This document shows positions 1 to 10,451 of a stretch of 64,000 bases of DNA, in pieces. Position numbers and translations under genes: made by a program. Below the pieces are notes generated by a model. The model saw only the letters and a program-made list of their open reading frames with translations. It searched no databases and was not told the DNA's origin. Numbering within the stretch: position 1 is the first letter of the stretch; each line of letters opens with the position of its first letter. Origin of the DNA: an uncultured Collinsella sp. (lineage in GTDB: Bacteria; Actinomycetota; Coriobacteriia; Coriobacteriales; Coriobacteriaceae); contig CAKUOD010000002.1 of NCBI GenBank assembly GCA_934668695.1, positions 87,502 to 151,501 of the forward strand, in the 5' to 3' direction.

Positions 1-1194
1 GGCGTCCTGGGCCGTCATATCGCAGATGCGACGGCGGTAGACGATGCTCACCTTTTCGGCACCGCAGCGCACGGCAGAGCGGGCCACGTCCATGGCCACG
101 TTGCCGCCGCCGATGACGCACACGCGCTGGCCACTCAGGTCGGGCAGCTCGTCGTCGCCGATAGCGCGCAGCATCTTGACGGCCGACTCCACGCCGGGAG
201 CTTCTTCGCCCGGAAGACCGAGCTTCTTGTCACTGTGGGCACCAATGGCCAGGTAGACGGCATCGAACTCGTCGCGCAGGCGGGCAAGCTCCTCGCCGTT
301 GACGGAGTGCTCGAGCTCCACGTCGATACCGGCGCTCAAGATCCAGTCGATCTCGGCCTGAAGACGCTCGCGCGGCAGACGGTAGCTGGGGATGCCGTAG
401 CGCAGCATGCCGCCCAGGTGGTGGCGCTGCTCAAAGATGGTCACCTTGTGGCCCATCACAGCGAGGTAGTAGGCGCAGGAAAGGCCGGCCGGGCCGCCGC
501 CGATCACGGCGATGCGCTTGCCGGTGTTGTCGGCCACGGTGGGCTTGTAGTCGTTGAGGTCGCTGTGCTCAACGGCGAAGCGCTTGAGAGCCAGGATGTT
601 CATGGGGTCGTCGACCATGCCACGGCGGCAGTGCATCTCACAGGGATGCTCGCACACCAGGCCGCAGACGAGCGGCAGCGGATTGTTCTTGCGGATGACC
701 TTGACGGCGTCGGCATAGCGGCCGGCCTCGACCAGCGAAATGTACCCGGGAATGTCGACGTGCGCCGGGCAGCCCGAGACGCACGGGACGCGGGCCTCGC
801 GGTCAAAGCCGCAGGAGTGCTCGCGGATGTGATGCTCAAAATCGTCGCGGAAGCCGCGAATGGCCGTGAGTGCCATGGCGCCAGCTTCGTAGCCGATGGC
901 GCAGTCGCTCGAAAGATAGATGGTACGGGCCGTGCGCTCAATCAGGTTGAGCGTGGACTCATCGGCACGCCCTTCGAGCACATCGGCGAGCAGGTCGCTC
1001 AGCGCGCTCAGCCCCACACGGCAGGGCGTGCACTTGCCGCAGCTCTGGGTGGAGCACAGGTTGACAAGCGCCGCCGTAAATTCAACGGGACACGGGGCGA
1101 GCGAACTCACCGCCAGACGGCGTCCGAGCGCATCGTGCAGGTCGTCCATGACGGCCTGAGCGTGGCTGCGTTCCATTACATGCAGTCGAGCCAT
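1..1194 (-). CDS. NuoF-type Fe-S domain fused to GltD-like FAD/NAD(P) oxidoreductase (partial, 3' end outside window)
   Basis: The gene starts at ATG 1194 behind the SD GAGAGGGG and is open through the left edge; 398 codons are visible. Residues about 45-110 carry a NuoF-like C-terminal 4Fe-4S motif (SCGKCTPCRVG, then a distal Cys in SDCAIGYEAG). Residues about 130-215 form a GltD-type double-cluster domain rich in Cys (CVSGCPAHVDIP, CGLVCEHPCEMHC). A FAD Rossmann motif (IAVIGGGPAGL) and a second NAD(P) Rossmann motif (VCVIGGGNVAMD) follow. Known families with this order are NAD(P)-linked electron-transfer subunits of soluble hydrogenases or formate dehydrogenases, and glutamate synthase beta-like proteins. 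The physiological partner is not in the window, so the electron donor and acceptor are unknown. It is not the GltD of this genome, which lies at 23327-24808. Confidence 0.85.
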   Translation of the reverse strand, partial: MARLHVMERSHAQAVMDDLHDALGRRLAVSSLAPCPVEFTAALVNLCSTQSCGKCTPCRVGLSALSDLLADVLEGRADESTLNLIERTARTIYLSSDCAIGYEAGAMALTAIRGFRDDFEHHIREHSCGFDREARVPCVSGCPAHVDIPGYISLVEAGRYADAVKVIRKNNPLPLVCGLVCEHPCEMHCRRGMVDDPMNILALKRFAVEHSDLNDYKPTVADNTGKRIAVIGGGPAGLSCAYYLAVMGHKVTIFEQRHHLGGMLRYGIPSYRLPRERLQAEIDWILSAGIDVELEHSVNGEELARLRDEFDAVYLAIGAHSDKKLGLPGEEAPGVESAVKMLRAIGDDELPDLSGQRVCVIGGGNVAMDVARSAVRCGAEKVSIVYRRRICDMTAQDA

Positions 1195-1380
1195 AAGATC
1201 CCCTCTCACATGGCAGCCCGGAGGCGAGGCCGGGCGAAATTGCTACACGCACAACACTGACCTAAAAAGTTGTTAGGTCTCCACGCAGTTCGGCAGGCGG
1301 CATGAAATGTCACCCTCAGCGGTGAAAAAGAACATTACCGCAGATAAATGCCATATTTGATAAAACGCGTTACCAAATGA

Positions 1381-1418
1381 CAATGCCCCACCCACGCAAT
1401 CACGTGGACGGGGCATTG
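1381..1418 (-). terminator. Hairpin downstream of the GH4 gene
   Basis: Inverted repeat CAATGCCCC / GGGGCATTG with further partial pairing inside (CCACG / CGTGG). It lies about 33 bp after the minus-strand stop of the 6-phospho-glucosidase gene. The T-tract after the hairpin on the minus strand is weak (TCATTT), so terminator function is likely but not certain. The rest of 1195-1450 holds nothing else I can identify. Confidence 0.5.
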
Positions 1419-1450
1419 CTCATGGTATGCGGCCAGTGAGCCTGTTGCTT

Positions 1451-2833
1451 TTACTTAAGCTCGGGCCAGAAGTCCTTGTTGGCCTCGATCATGTCGTCGA
1501 GAACTTCCTTGGCGACCTTCATCGAAGGCACGGTCTTGTTGAGCGTAAAGGCCTTGAGTGCTTTCTCGTACGAACCCTCGATCGTGGCCTCGACCACGAG
1601 CTTCTCGGAGTTCAGCTGCTGCATCATGAGGCCCTGCTGGAACAGCGGAATGTTGTCGCGGCTGATGACCTCGGGGCCGTTCTTGCCAATGTAGGCAGGC
1701 AGCTCGACCATGGCGTCGTAGGGCATGTTGGGGATAGCGCCCTTGTTCTCGCAAATGACCAGGAAGCGCTGCTTGGTATCGTTCTTCAGAGCGATGGCCA
1801 GGTCGGCAATCCAGTCGCCGTGGCTGCCCGCATAGAACGTGCTCTCGTCGATCTCGCCCGTCTTCTCGTAATGGTCGATGCCGTCAAAGAGGTTCTTCTC
1901 GCGCGTCTCCTCAACCTCGTTTGCACGGGTGCGCTCGGGGTTGGAATGCTCGACGAACTCCTTCTGCTGCAGGTAGTAGTTCAGGTACGTGTTGGGCAGG
2001 TACTCCGGGAAGCACTCCATGATCTCGTACTCGCCCTTCCAGACGTAGTACCAGCTGCCCTTGGTGTGGCGGTTCTGCTCGGGGTGCTCGTCGGTGGCCT
2101 CCTCGGGCTTCTTTGCCATGAGCGAGCCCATGCCCTTGAGGTAGGAGTCGGGCAGCAGGATCTGGTGTTCCTTGATGTACTCGCGCAGCTGCGGGAGCAC
2201 CTCCTCGCCCTTGTGGCGAATCGAGGTGAACCAACCAAAGTGGTTGAGGCCAAAGTAATCGTACTCGACATCCTTCTTGTCGATATCGAGTGCAGCGCAG
2301 ACCACGTCGATAATCGCGATCGGCATGTCGCAGATATTGATGATGCGAGCGTTGGGACGCAGCACACGGCAGCCCTCGGAGACGATGGCGGCAGGGTTGG
2401 AGTAGTTGAGAATCCAGTAATCCTTCTTGGCGTACTTCTCAACGTCATCGATCAGCTCGACCATGGGGAAGATGGTGCGCATGCCATAGGCAAGGCCGCC
2501 GCAACCGCAGGTCTCCTGACCCACGCAGCCGTGACGCAGCGGAATCTTCTCGTCCTGCTCGCGCATGGCATAGCCGCCCACGCGCATCTGGGCAAACACG
2601 AAGCTCGCGTCGGTAAAAGCCGTCTTTTTGTCGGTGGTCACCGTAAGCTTGATGTCCAGGCCAAGGTCCTCGTGCAAAATCCAGTCCACGAGCACGCCGA
2701 TCTTGCGCTGACGCTCCTCGTTGATGTCGTACAGGCGAATCTCGTCAACGTCGAGCTCGTCCTTGCGCAGGGCGATGGACTTGACGATGCCGGGGGTAAA
2801 GGTGGATCCGCCACCACACAGAGTAATGATCAT
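1451..2833 (-). CDS. 6-phospho-alpha-glucosidase, glycoside hydrolase family 4
   Basis: A 460-residue protein with an N-terminal dinucleotide-binding motif (CGGGSTFTPG), as in all NAD- and metal-dependent GH4 enzymes. The motif CDMP (in NICDMPIAII, about residue 170) is the signature that separates GH4 6-phospho-alpha-glucosidases (GlvA/MalH type) from beta-specific members, which have CN(V/I)P. The Asn-His pair in DYFGLNHFGWF fits the metal and substrate site. It should hydrolyse maltose-6-phosphate or related phosphorylated alpha-glucosides in the cytoplasm, delivered by the PTS permease whose gene ends 3 bp upstream. SD GAAGGAG precedes ATG 2833. The alpha assignment rests on the motif; the exact disaccharide is unknown. 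Confidence 0.92.
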   Translation of the reverse strand: MIITLCGGGSTFTPGIVKSIALRKDELDVDEIRLYDINEERQRKIGVLVDWILHEDLGLDIKLTVTTDKKTAFTDASFVFAQMRVGGYAMREQDEKIPLRHGCVGQETCGCGGLAYGMRTIFPMVELIDDVEKYAKKDYWILNYSNPAAIVSEGCRVLRPNARIINICDMPIAIIDVVCAALDIDKKDVEYDYFGLNHFGWFTSIRHKGEEVLPQLREYIKEHQILLPDSYLKGMGSLMAKKPEEATDEHPEQNRHTKGSWYYVWKGEYEIMECFPEYLPNTYLNYYLQQKEFVEHSNPERTRANEVEETREKNLFDGIDHYEKTGEIDESTFYAGSHGDWIADLAIALKNDTKQRFLVICENKGAIPNMPYDAMVELPAYIGKNGPEVISRDNIPLFQQGLMMQQLNSEKLVVEATIEGSYEKALKAFTLNKTVPSMKVAKEVLDDMIEANKDFWPELK

Positions 2834-2836
2834 TGT

Positions 2837-4453
2837 TTACTGCTCCTTCTCAATTGCGTTTTCGACCTTGTCGCGCATCTCGGCAACCTTCATGCCAAAG
2901 ATGATCTGGATATTGTTGCCGTTGCGGTTGATGCCGCTGTTGGGCACGTGGTTGATGAGGCTCTCATCGATGAGGTCCGGGTTCTTAACGTTCACGCGAA
3001 GACGCGTAAAGCAGTTCTCGAGCTCCTCGATGTTGTCCTTGCCGCCAAGACCTGCGACCAGGTCGGCAATACCTGCATCGACGCCCTCTGCGGGAGCTGC
3101 GGCAACAGCGCCCTGCTTCACCGCGACAGACGCGGCGGCCTCGCCCTCGGCAACGGACTCGGCGAGCTCGGACTCTTCCTCGCGACCAGGGGTGTGGAGG
3201 TTGAGCTTCTTAATAAGGAAGGTGAAGAGGAAGAAGTACAGAGTGGCGTTGACGACTCCAAGCACCAGCATAACCGGCCAGTTGGTCTTGTCGACACCGA
3301 GGACCAGGTTGGAAACCACGATGTTGATGATACCGCCTGCAGTCGAAGCGGGCACGGAGAGGACCTTGAGCAGAACCAGGAAGATGCCGGAAAGAACCGA
3401 GTGAACGACAAAGAGCACGGGAGCGGCAAAGACAAAGAGGAAGTCCATGGGCTCGGTGACACAGGAGAGCACGGCGGTGATGATCAGCGGGATGATAACG
3501 GCCTTGGTCTTATCCTTGTTCCCCTTGTAAGCGGTGAAGATAAAGGCGAGACCGATACCGATGTAGGGCCACAGGTTGTTGAAGGTGTAGCTGTTGAAGT
3601 AGGTGCTATCGGAGAAGGGCTGGCCCGTCATTGCCATCTCGGCGACACGGATGGGATAGGCGCCGGCGATAACCTGATCGCCCAGCGTCAGGGTGCCACC
3701 CACATCGGAGAACTGGAACGGAGTGTAGATGAGGTGGTGCAGACCGGTGGGAACGAGCAGCTTGTTGAGCATGCCGTAGATAAACAGACCGATGTTGCCC
3801 GACTCTTTAATGATGCCGGCAACGGAGGAGATGGCACCCTGAACCGGAGGCCAAACGATGCAGAAGCCAGCGCCCATGATCCAGGAAATGATGATCATGA
3901 TCAGGAACGGGAAGCGAACGCCCGAGAACATCGAAAGGGCAATGGGGAACTGCTTGTTCGAGTACTTGTTGAACACGGCACCAGTGATGCAGCCCAGGAT
4001 GATGCCGCCAAACACGCCGGTATCGAGCACCTGAATGCCCATAACGGTGCTCTGGCCGGTTCCGGTAAGGCCGAGCATGCCGCTCGCTTCGGCAAGAGAG
4101 CCGGTGGCGTTGAGCACGATGTTATTGGCCTGAAGGAACAGGAAGAACGACATCAGGGCGATCAGCGAAGCATGGCCCTTGTTCTTCTTTGCCATGGCGC
4201 CGGCGATGCCCACGCAGAACAGAATCGAGAGGTTGTTGATGATAAACATCAGCGACTGATAGACAACGGCGCCCACAAGCTGGAACGGACCGGAGCCCAG
4301 CACGGGAATCATGGCGCAGATGGTCTTGTTGGTCAGAATAATGCCCACGATGAGCAGAATGCCGGCAACCGAGAGATACATCATCGGCTGGACGATTGAC
4401 TTCGCGAACACCTCCAACGGCGCTTTGAAATTGAACTTCTTGTTTGCGGTCAT
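2837..4453 (-). CDS. PTS alpha-glucoside transporter subunit EIICB
   Basis: A 538-residue membrane permease of the glucose/glucoside PTS superfamily. The N-terminal about 420 residues are hydrophobic (EIIC, around ten membrane segments, with a substrate-loop motif GLHHLIYTPFQF). A linker rich in Ala and Glu follows, then a C-terminal EIIB domain with the phosphorylation Cys in LENCFTRLRV. There is no EIIA domain; the separate EIIA at 5426-5938 in the same cluster probably supplies it. The start at ATG 4453 (MTANKKFNFK) is chosen for the strong SD GGAAGGGGAG 7 bp upstream; a longer reading to 4480 lacks one. Substrate is inferred as maltose or another alpha-glucoside from the adjacent GH4 enzyme. 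Confidence 0.92.
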   Translation of the reverse strand: MTANKKFNFKAPLEVFAKSIVQPMMYLSVAGILLIVGIILTNKTICAMIPVLGSGPFQLVGAVVYQSLMFIINNLSILFCVGIAGAMAKKNKGHASLIALMSFFLFLQANNIVLNATGSLAEASGMLGLTGTGQSTVMGIQVLDTGVFGGIILGCITGAVFNKYSNKQFPIALSMFSGVRFPFLIMIIISWIMGAGFCIVWPPVQGAISSVAGIIKESGNIGLFIYGMLNKLLVPTGLHHLIYTPFQFSDVGGTLTLGDQVIAGAYPIRVAEMAMTGQPFSDSTYFNSYTFNNLWPYIGIGLAFIFTAYKGNKDKTKAVIIPLIITAVLSCVTEPMDFLFVFAAPVLFVVHSVLSGIFLVLLKVLSVPASTAGGIINIVVSNLVLGVDKTNWPVMLVLGVVNATLYFFLFTFLIKKLNLHTPGREEESELAESVAEGEAAASVAVKQGAVAAAPAEGVDAGIADLVAGLGGKDNIEELENCFTRLRVNVKNPDLIDESLINHVPNSGINRNGNNIQIIFGMKVAEMRDKVENAIEKEQ

Positions 4454-4552
4454 AGCGGTACTCCCCTTCCTTTTCCGCAAATTAAGACAGATGTGCCCTG
4501 GACAAGACCGTGAGCCTTGCCTTATATCAATCGATGTATGGGCACGTTATGC

Positions 4553-5419
4553 CTAGAGACCAGGTTCTCCAAGCAGGTTAACAATGTGATATGCGAGATA
4601 ACTCTTCTCGGCATCGGTAACGACAACGTTATAGGTAGACGACAAGTGGGCGGCTATGGCGTCCGCGCACGAGAACGCGCACGGATACGCCGTTTCATCG
4701 ATTCGGAACAGCGCGTCGCCATTGATTTGCCCTGACGTGGGATCGAGCGCTCGCTGCGCGAAAAACTGCAGGTGACGAACGAAACGCTCATAGGGCAGCG
4801 AGGTGTCATCGAGGGTCGTAGCATAGCGCTCGGAAACAATCGCAAGCACGTCGCGAACAAGCTGGACCGAGATGATGAGACGGTCGGAGCGTTGCGGCAT
4901 GGTGGCGTTGACGATATGCAGCGTAATAAAACCCTGCTCTTCTTCGCTCATCTGGATGCCCATATACTCCTTGATAATCTGCAGCGCACGGCCCGCAAGC
5001 GCGTACTCCTTGCGATAGAACTGCTGGATCTCGAGCAGCAGCGGGTTCTCGCAGGGAACGCCTTTGCGCTCGCGATCGAGGGCGAGGCTGATATGGTCTG
5101 CGAGAGCGATGAGAATCTTGTCATTGATATCGACATTGAGCTCTCGACGGAGCATCTGAACAATGTCTTCGGCAATCACGAGGTTGACGGTGGGGATGGA
5201 CTCCAAAAGATGTGCCAAGCGGTCAATCGTACGCGAATCCTGAGAAGTGCCCTCCTGCAGCGCATAGGTCTTTTCGACCGATGCTTCATCGATAGCGTCG
5301 CCGGCATGACGGCCAAAGCAGAGGCCTCGACCGATGACAATGAGCTCGGAGCCATCGTCCGAAGTGACCATTGCGACGTTATTGTTGAAAACTCGCTTGA
5401 TAACCACGGTACCCACCAC
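4553..5419 (-). CDS. BglG/LicT-family transcription antiterminator
   Basis: About 288 residues. The N-terminal RNA-binding (CAT) domain begins IKRVFNNNVAMV, the family hallmark. Two PTS regulation domains follow, with conserved His residues, for example in RLAHLLESIP, ALADHIS, ITLHIVN and YLAYHIVNLL. Such proteins bind a RAT hairpin in nascent mRNA to block a terminator and are controlled by EIIB- and HPr-dependent phosphorylation. It sits between the EIIA and EIICB genes, so it probably regulates this cluster. The start is uncertain: GTG 5419 follows the EIIA stop by 6 bp with a poor SD, while an in-frame GTG at 5407 gives an N-terminus (VIKRVFNNN) closer to LicT. Confidence 0.9.
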   Translation of the reverse strand: MVGTVVIKRVFNNNVAMVTSDDGSELIVIGRGLCFGRHAGDAIDEASVEKTYALQEGTSQDSRTIDRLAHLLESIPTVNLVIAEDIVQMLRRELNVDINDKILIALADHISLALDRERKGVPCENPLLLEIQQFYRKEYALAGRALQIIKEYMGIQMSEEEQGFITLHIVNATMPQRSDRLIISVQLVRDVLAIVSERYATTLDDTSLPYERFVRHLQFFAQRALDPTSGQINGDALFRIDETAYPCAFSCADAIAAHLSSTYNVVVTDAEKSYLAYHIVNLLGEPGL

Positions 5420-5425
5420 AAGAAT

Positions 5426-5938
5426 TTACTCGGAAAGCCAGACGACAGGCTCTTTAACAGCAACAGGGCCGGAAGCGTGCTCACGAAGAGTCGAGTTCTC
5501 CGAACGCTCGCACACGATAACGAAGACCGTGGGATCGAAGCCGGCGGCGCGGACCGCGTCGAAATCGACCTCGACGAGGGGCTGGCCCGCGTCGACATGG
5601 TCACCCTGAGCAACAAGCGCATGGAAGCCCTTGCCCTCAAGTTTAACAGTGTCGATTCCGATATGCAGCATCACCTGAGCAGAGCTGTCGTCGGACATGA
5701 TGCCCAGCGCGTGCTCAGTCGGAAACAGCGCCGCGACGGTGCCGGAAACAGGAGCGCACACGCATCCCTCTTGGGGAACCACGGCAACGCCATCGCCCAC
5801 GGCACGGCTGCTAAAAGCGGGGTCATTGGTTTTTTCTAGGTGAACAAGCTCGCCGGAAACAGGAGCGAGGATTTCGAACTCGGAAGTTGCAGTCTTCTGC
5901 GCATCCGAGCCGCCCATCAGGCGAGAAAAGAAACCCAT
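5426..5938 (-). CDS. PTS glucose-type EIIA component (Crr-like)
   Basis: A 170-residue soluble phosphocarrier. The active-site His lies in MLHIGIDTVKLEGKGF, the EIIA-Glc signature, preceded by the fold motifs ILAPVSGELVHL and APVSGTVAALFPTEHA. The start at ATG 5938 (MGFFSRLMGG) has SD GAAGGGA; the upstream in-frame ATG at 5956 has none. It is the first gene of the alpha-glucoside cluster. It passes phosphate from HPr to EIICB and, being a stand-alone Glc-type EIIA, could also serve the EIIA-less MurP-like permease at 38449-39879. That sharing is inference. The protein could in addition take part in inducer exclusion. Confidence 0.9.
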   Translation of the reverse strand: MGFFSRLMGGSDAQKTATSEFEILAPVSGELVHLEKTNDPAFSSRAVGDGVAVVPQEGCVCAPVSGTVAALFPTEHALGIMSDDSSAQVMLHIGIDTVKLEGKGFHALVAQGDHVDAGQPLVEVDFDAVRAAGFDPTVFVIVCERSENSTLREHASGPVAVKEPVVWLSE

Positions 5939-6018
5939 GGTGGCATGTCCCTTCATAAATATAGCCCAACCAAAATCAAGCGAATGCGTCCATAGAGACA
6001 CACCCGTTCAAAGACTTT

Positions 6019-6054
6019 GGTTAGGCCCACGTCCGAGGGACTCGGTAACCTTCC
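6019..6054 (-). promoter_or_regulatory. Candidate ribonucleic antiterminator (RAT) element in the EIIA leader
   Basis: On the minus strand, about 80 nt before the EIIA start, the leader reads GGAAGGTTACCGAG then CTCGGACGTGGGCC. This forms a short hairpin (CCGAG/CTCGG) flanked by asymmetric unpaired bases and an outer GG/CC closure. It resembles the RAT layout bound by LicT/SacY proteins (GGnnnGTTACTG...CAGGCAAAACC), and a BglG-family gene lies two genes downstream. The match is partial and no clear overlapping terminator was found, so this is a candidate only. Otherwise 5939-6250 holds the leader, a small palindrome at 6204-6247 and no gene. Confidence 0.3.
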
Positions 6055-6203
6055 GCATTTCTTTTACGGGAGTTATTGTAGACAAGCCCAAAGCCAGAAT
6101 AATCATTATGACCGGTGAACGGTATTTATTCTCCGATAAACGGCATTTAGGCGTTACTTGAGAACGATCCTTTTCTGCCTGCACCCGAGGACACCCCTCG
6201 CTC

Positions 6204-6247
6204 TGGTGCAATGGGGTGGCGCAAAGTAACCTGACCCCTTTGCACCA
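6204..6247. repeat. Small dispersed hairpin (TGGTGCA family)
   Basis: Inverted arms TGGTGCA / TGCACCA with inner GGGGT / ACCCC pairing around an AACCTGACCCC core. It is a member of the family also seen at 29802-29868, 30935-30967, 57186-57217 and 63801-63833, which share a GGGNCAGGTT-like centre. Confidence 0.7.
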
Positions 6248-6249
6248 AA

Positions 6250-6281
6250 AAGGGCCCCGAGCGTAGTTGCTCGGGGCCCTT
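6250..6281 (-). terminator. Intrinsic terminator of the DEAD-box helicase gene
   Basis: A 13-bp GC-rich stem (AAGGGCCCCGAGC / GCTCGGGGCCCTT) with a 6-nt loop, followed on the minus strand by TTTTT. It lies 33 bp after the helicase stop codon. Confidence 0.9.
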
Positions 6282-6313
6282 AGTTCGCCTCGTTCTAGCG
6301 CGCGACGCGTATG

Positions 6314-8563
<2,250 letters not shown>

Positions 8564-8834
8564 ATGTTGTTGTTCCTTATCTGCACGCGTTATGGGCACG
8601 GCATGCTGCCGCGCGGGCGTGCTTGGTAGTGCGCTAATACATACAAAAACGGGTGCGCACAGAGAGGACGTTGCTCAGCACGCTGGCGATCGCTTTGGCA
8701 GCCCTATCACGCGCCGTCCAGACGCAGCAGCTCTAAGCGATGGAGCAGATTCGCCGCAGGTTAGTATACCCGTGCTTCGCATGCCCCCACGTAAACCACA
8801 GATGACGAGGCGGACGAGGCGGCCTGGGCCGATT

Positions 8835-9133
8835 GTCTCGATCTGTAACATCTACGGGACAAAACCGGGTCTTACTGTTACAGATCGAGACAAACCAGCA
8901 GCCCCCCTGGCTAACATCTCAATCTGTAACAGTTACAGGCCGAATCTTCGTCCAGATGTTACAGATCAAGACAAACGGTCAGCCCCATCAGCAAACGTCT
9001 GAATCTGTAACATTTACCGAGTAAATCGGCCCGTAGATGTTACAGATCAAGACAAACCAGTCCGTCAGAACACAACGTCTCGATCTGTAACAGTTACTCG
9101 GCAAAACCAGCCCCAGATGTTACAGATCGAGAT
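8835..9133. repeat. Array of four 57-bp palindromes, period 80-81 bp
   Basis: Units at 8835-8891, 8916-8972, 8997-9053 and 9077-9133, each exactly 57 bp. Arms are close to GTCTCGATCTGTAACA and its reverse complement, with a 25-nt variable interior. Spacers between units are 23-24 nt. The array lies in the 750-bp gap between the divergent helicase and FHA genes; apart from a possible promoter, nothing else is seen there. Confidence 0.95.
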
Positions 9134-9198
9134 TAAGGGCAGTTCCGTCCAGCTCCAACCAAGTCCCTCGATCATCCCGCAATTTCATCCATGTGACC

Positions 9199-9204
9199 TA
9201 TAAT
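9199..9204 (+). promoter_or_regulatory. Possible -10 box of the FHA-kinase genes
   Basis: A perfect TATAAT lies about 107 bp before the GTG start of the FHA gene, in otherwise gene-free sequence. No convincing -35 box is found at the right distance, so the assignment is tentative. Confidence 0.35.
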
Positions 9205-9310
9205 ACTGGCATGGACGCGCAGCGCATTGTGCGACTTTTAATACACCGCCCATCAGGGTAAATAATCCCTGTCGTGTTTATCGGTTAAGGAATAATCAGG
9301 GGGGGGTTCC

Positions 9311-10273
9311 GTGGCAGTAGAAACACCGTGCTCGGTCCTCTACAACGATATCCGCCTTTTCGGCGGCCTCAAGCATCTCGAAATCGCTCGAATGCTCATC
9401 AACGGTAACTCCTACCTCGGCAGCACCCTGCTGGAGAAGTGCTCTTCCAACCGTTCTTATCTGACTCGCTATATCGTCCATCGCGAACCCGACCAGTGCG
9501 CCCCCGGCATCTACAATGATTTCACCGTCTCGGCGCTCAACCTTTCCGCGGCAATCTGCAGCAAGCTTGGCGGAGGCGATTCTGCTTACCAGGCAATTGC
9601 CGATCACTACCGCGGTCCGGCAGCCAATGAAATGATGTCGGTTCTCGCCAGCTACCGGCTTGACAGCCGCCTGTACGCGAACGCACTGAATCGCATCGAT
9701 GGCTCCGACGGCCAAGGTATGCGCGAGAAAAGCACGCTCTACCTGATGCTCTTTGTGGCAACGGGAGCGCTCGCCGACCCCATCCAGGGCATGGCGACCG
9801 TCGAGCGCTACTGCAACAGCAAAACGAGCGGGTTTTTTGGCACTACCGAGACAACTGTCGGCCGCAGTTTTACGAGCCGTCTACGAAAGCAAAACGTCAC
9901 CGCCCCCAATCTCGGCCTACTTAGGACGCACGCCGACAACTGCGTCGACATGCAGATCCACCCCCTTACGCGCGACCCGCGCGGCACGGTAATTGGGTCT
10001 TTGCCCAAGACCTCGCCTAGCATTACCGATGTGGGCGCCGATGCATCGCGCGAGCATCTCCGCATTTGGCTCGAAGACGGGCACTGGTACGCCCAGGGAC
10101 TTGGATCGACCAACGGCACCGTGCTCGAATCGGGCGCAGGCGGCGGCGATATTGTGATTGAGCCGCCGCGCGACCAACGCGAGCCCGGCAAGACCTATCC
10201 CCCGGTGGAAATCGAAAACAGCGACAGACTCCATCTGGGTCTCTACACGACGTTTCTCGTCATAGTGGACTAG
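9311..10273 (+). CDS. FHA-domain protein
   Basis: A 320-residue protein starting at GTG 9311 behind a GGGGGG stretch. Residues 1-220 are a helical region I do not recognise, without a signal peptide. Residues about 226-318 are a forkhead-associated domain with the phosphothreonine-binding core ASREHLRIW and GSTNGT; the usual IGR is IGS here. FHA domains read phosphothreonine on partner proteins. The next gene, 178 bp downstream on the same strand, is a Ser/Thr kinase, so the pair probably forms a writer-reader signalling unit. What the N-terminal region does is unknown. Confidence 0.75.
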   Translation: MAVETPCSVLYNDIRLFGGLKHLEIARMLINGNSYLGSTLLEKCSSNRSYLTRYIVHREPDQCAPGIYNDFTVSALNLSAAICSKLGGGDSAYQAIADHYRGPAANEMMSVLASYRLDSRLYANALNRIDGSDGQGMREKSTLYLMLFVATGALADPIQGMATVERYCNSKTSGFFGTTETTVGRSFTSRLRKQNVTAPNLGLLRTHADNCVDMQIHPLTRDPRGTVIGSLPKTSPSITDVGADASREHLRIWLEDGHWYAQGLGSTNGTVLESGAGGGDIVIEPPRDQREPGKTYPPVEIENSDRLHLGLYTTFLVIVD

Positions 10274-10451
10274 GGCCAGGCCAGCAACAGCATGCGGCAG
10301 TTGCTGGCCTTCCACCGTTTACGTCGCCGTCTGTGCCATTGGATAGCAATACAGAACCATTTATCCGCAAACACGTCTATTATGGAGTTTCATTAATAGC
10401 CGTGCTTTTGGCATAAGCATGCGGCTTATTCCCATCAGCTAAAGGAACGCC

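Noticed and set aside
1427..4399. 990-codon open frame on the plus strand
   Set aside because: Antisense shadow of the GH4 and EIICB genes; low-complexity translation rich in Val, Leu, His and Asp, and the minus-strand genes are unmistakable.
8835..9133. CRISPR array
   Set aside because: Regular spacing suggested it, but repeats are inverted palindromes of 57 bp with variable centres, spacers are 23-24 nt, and there are no cas genes.
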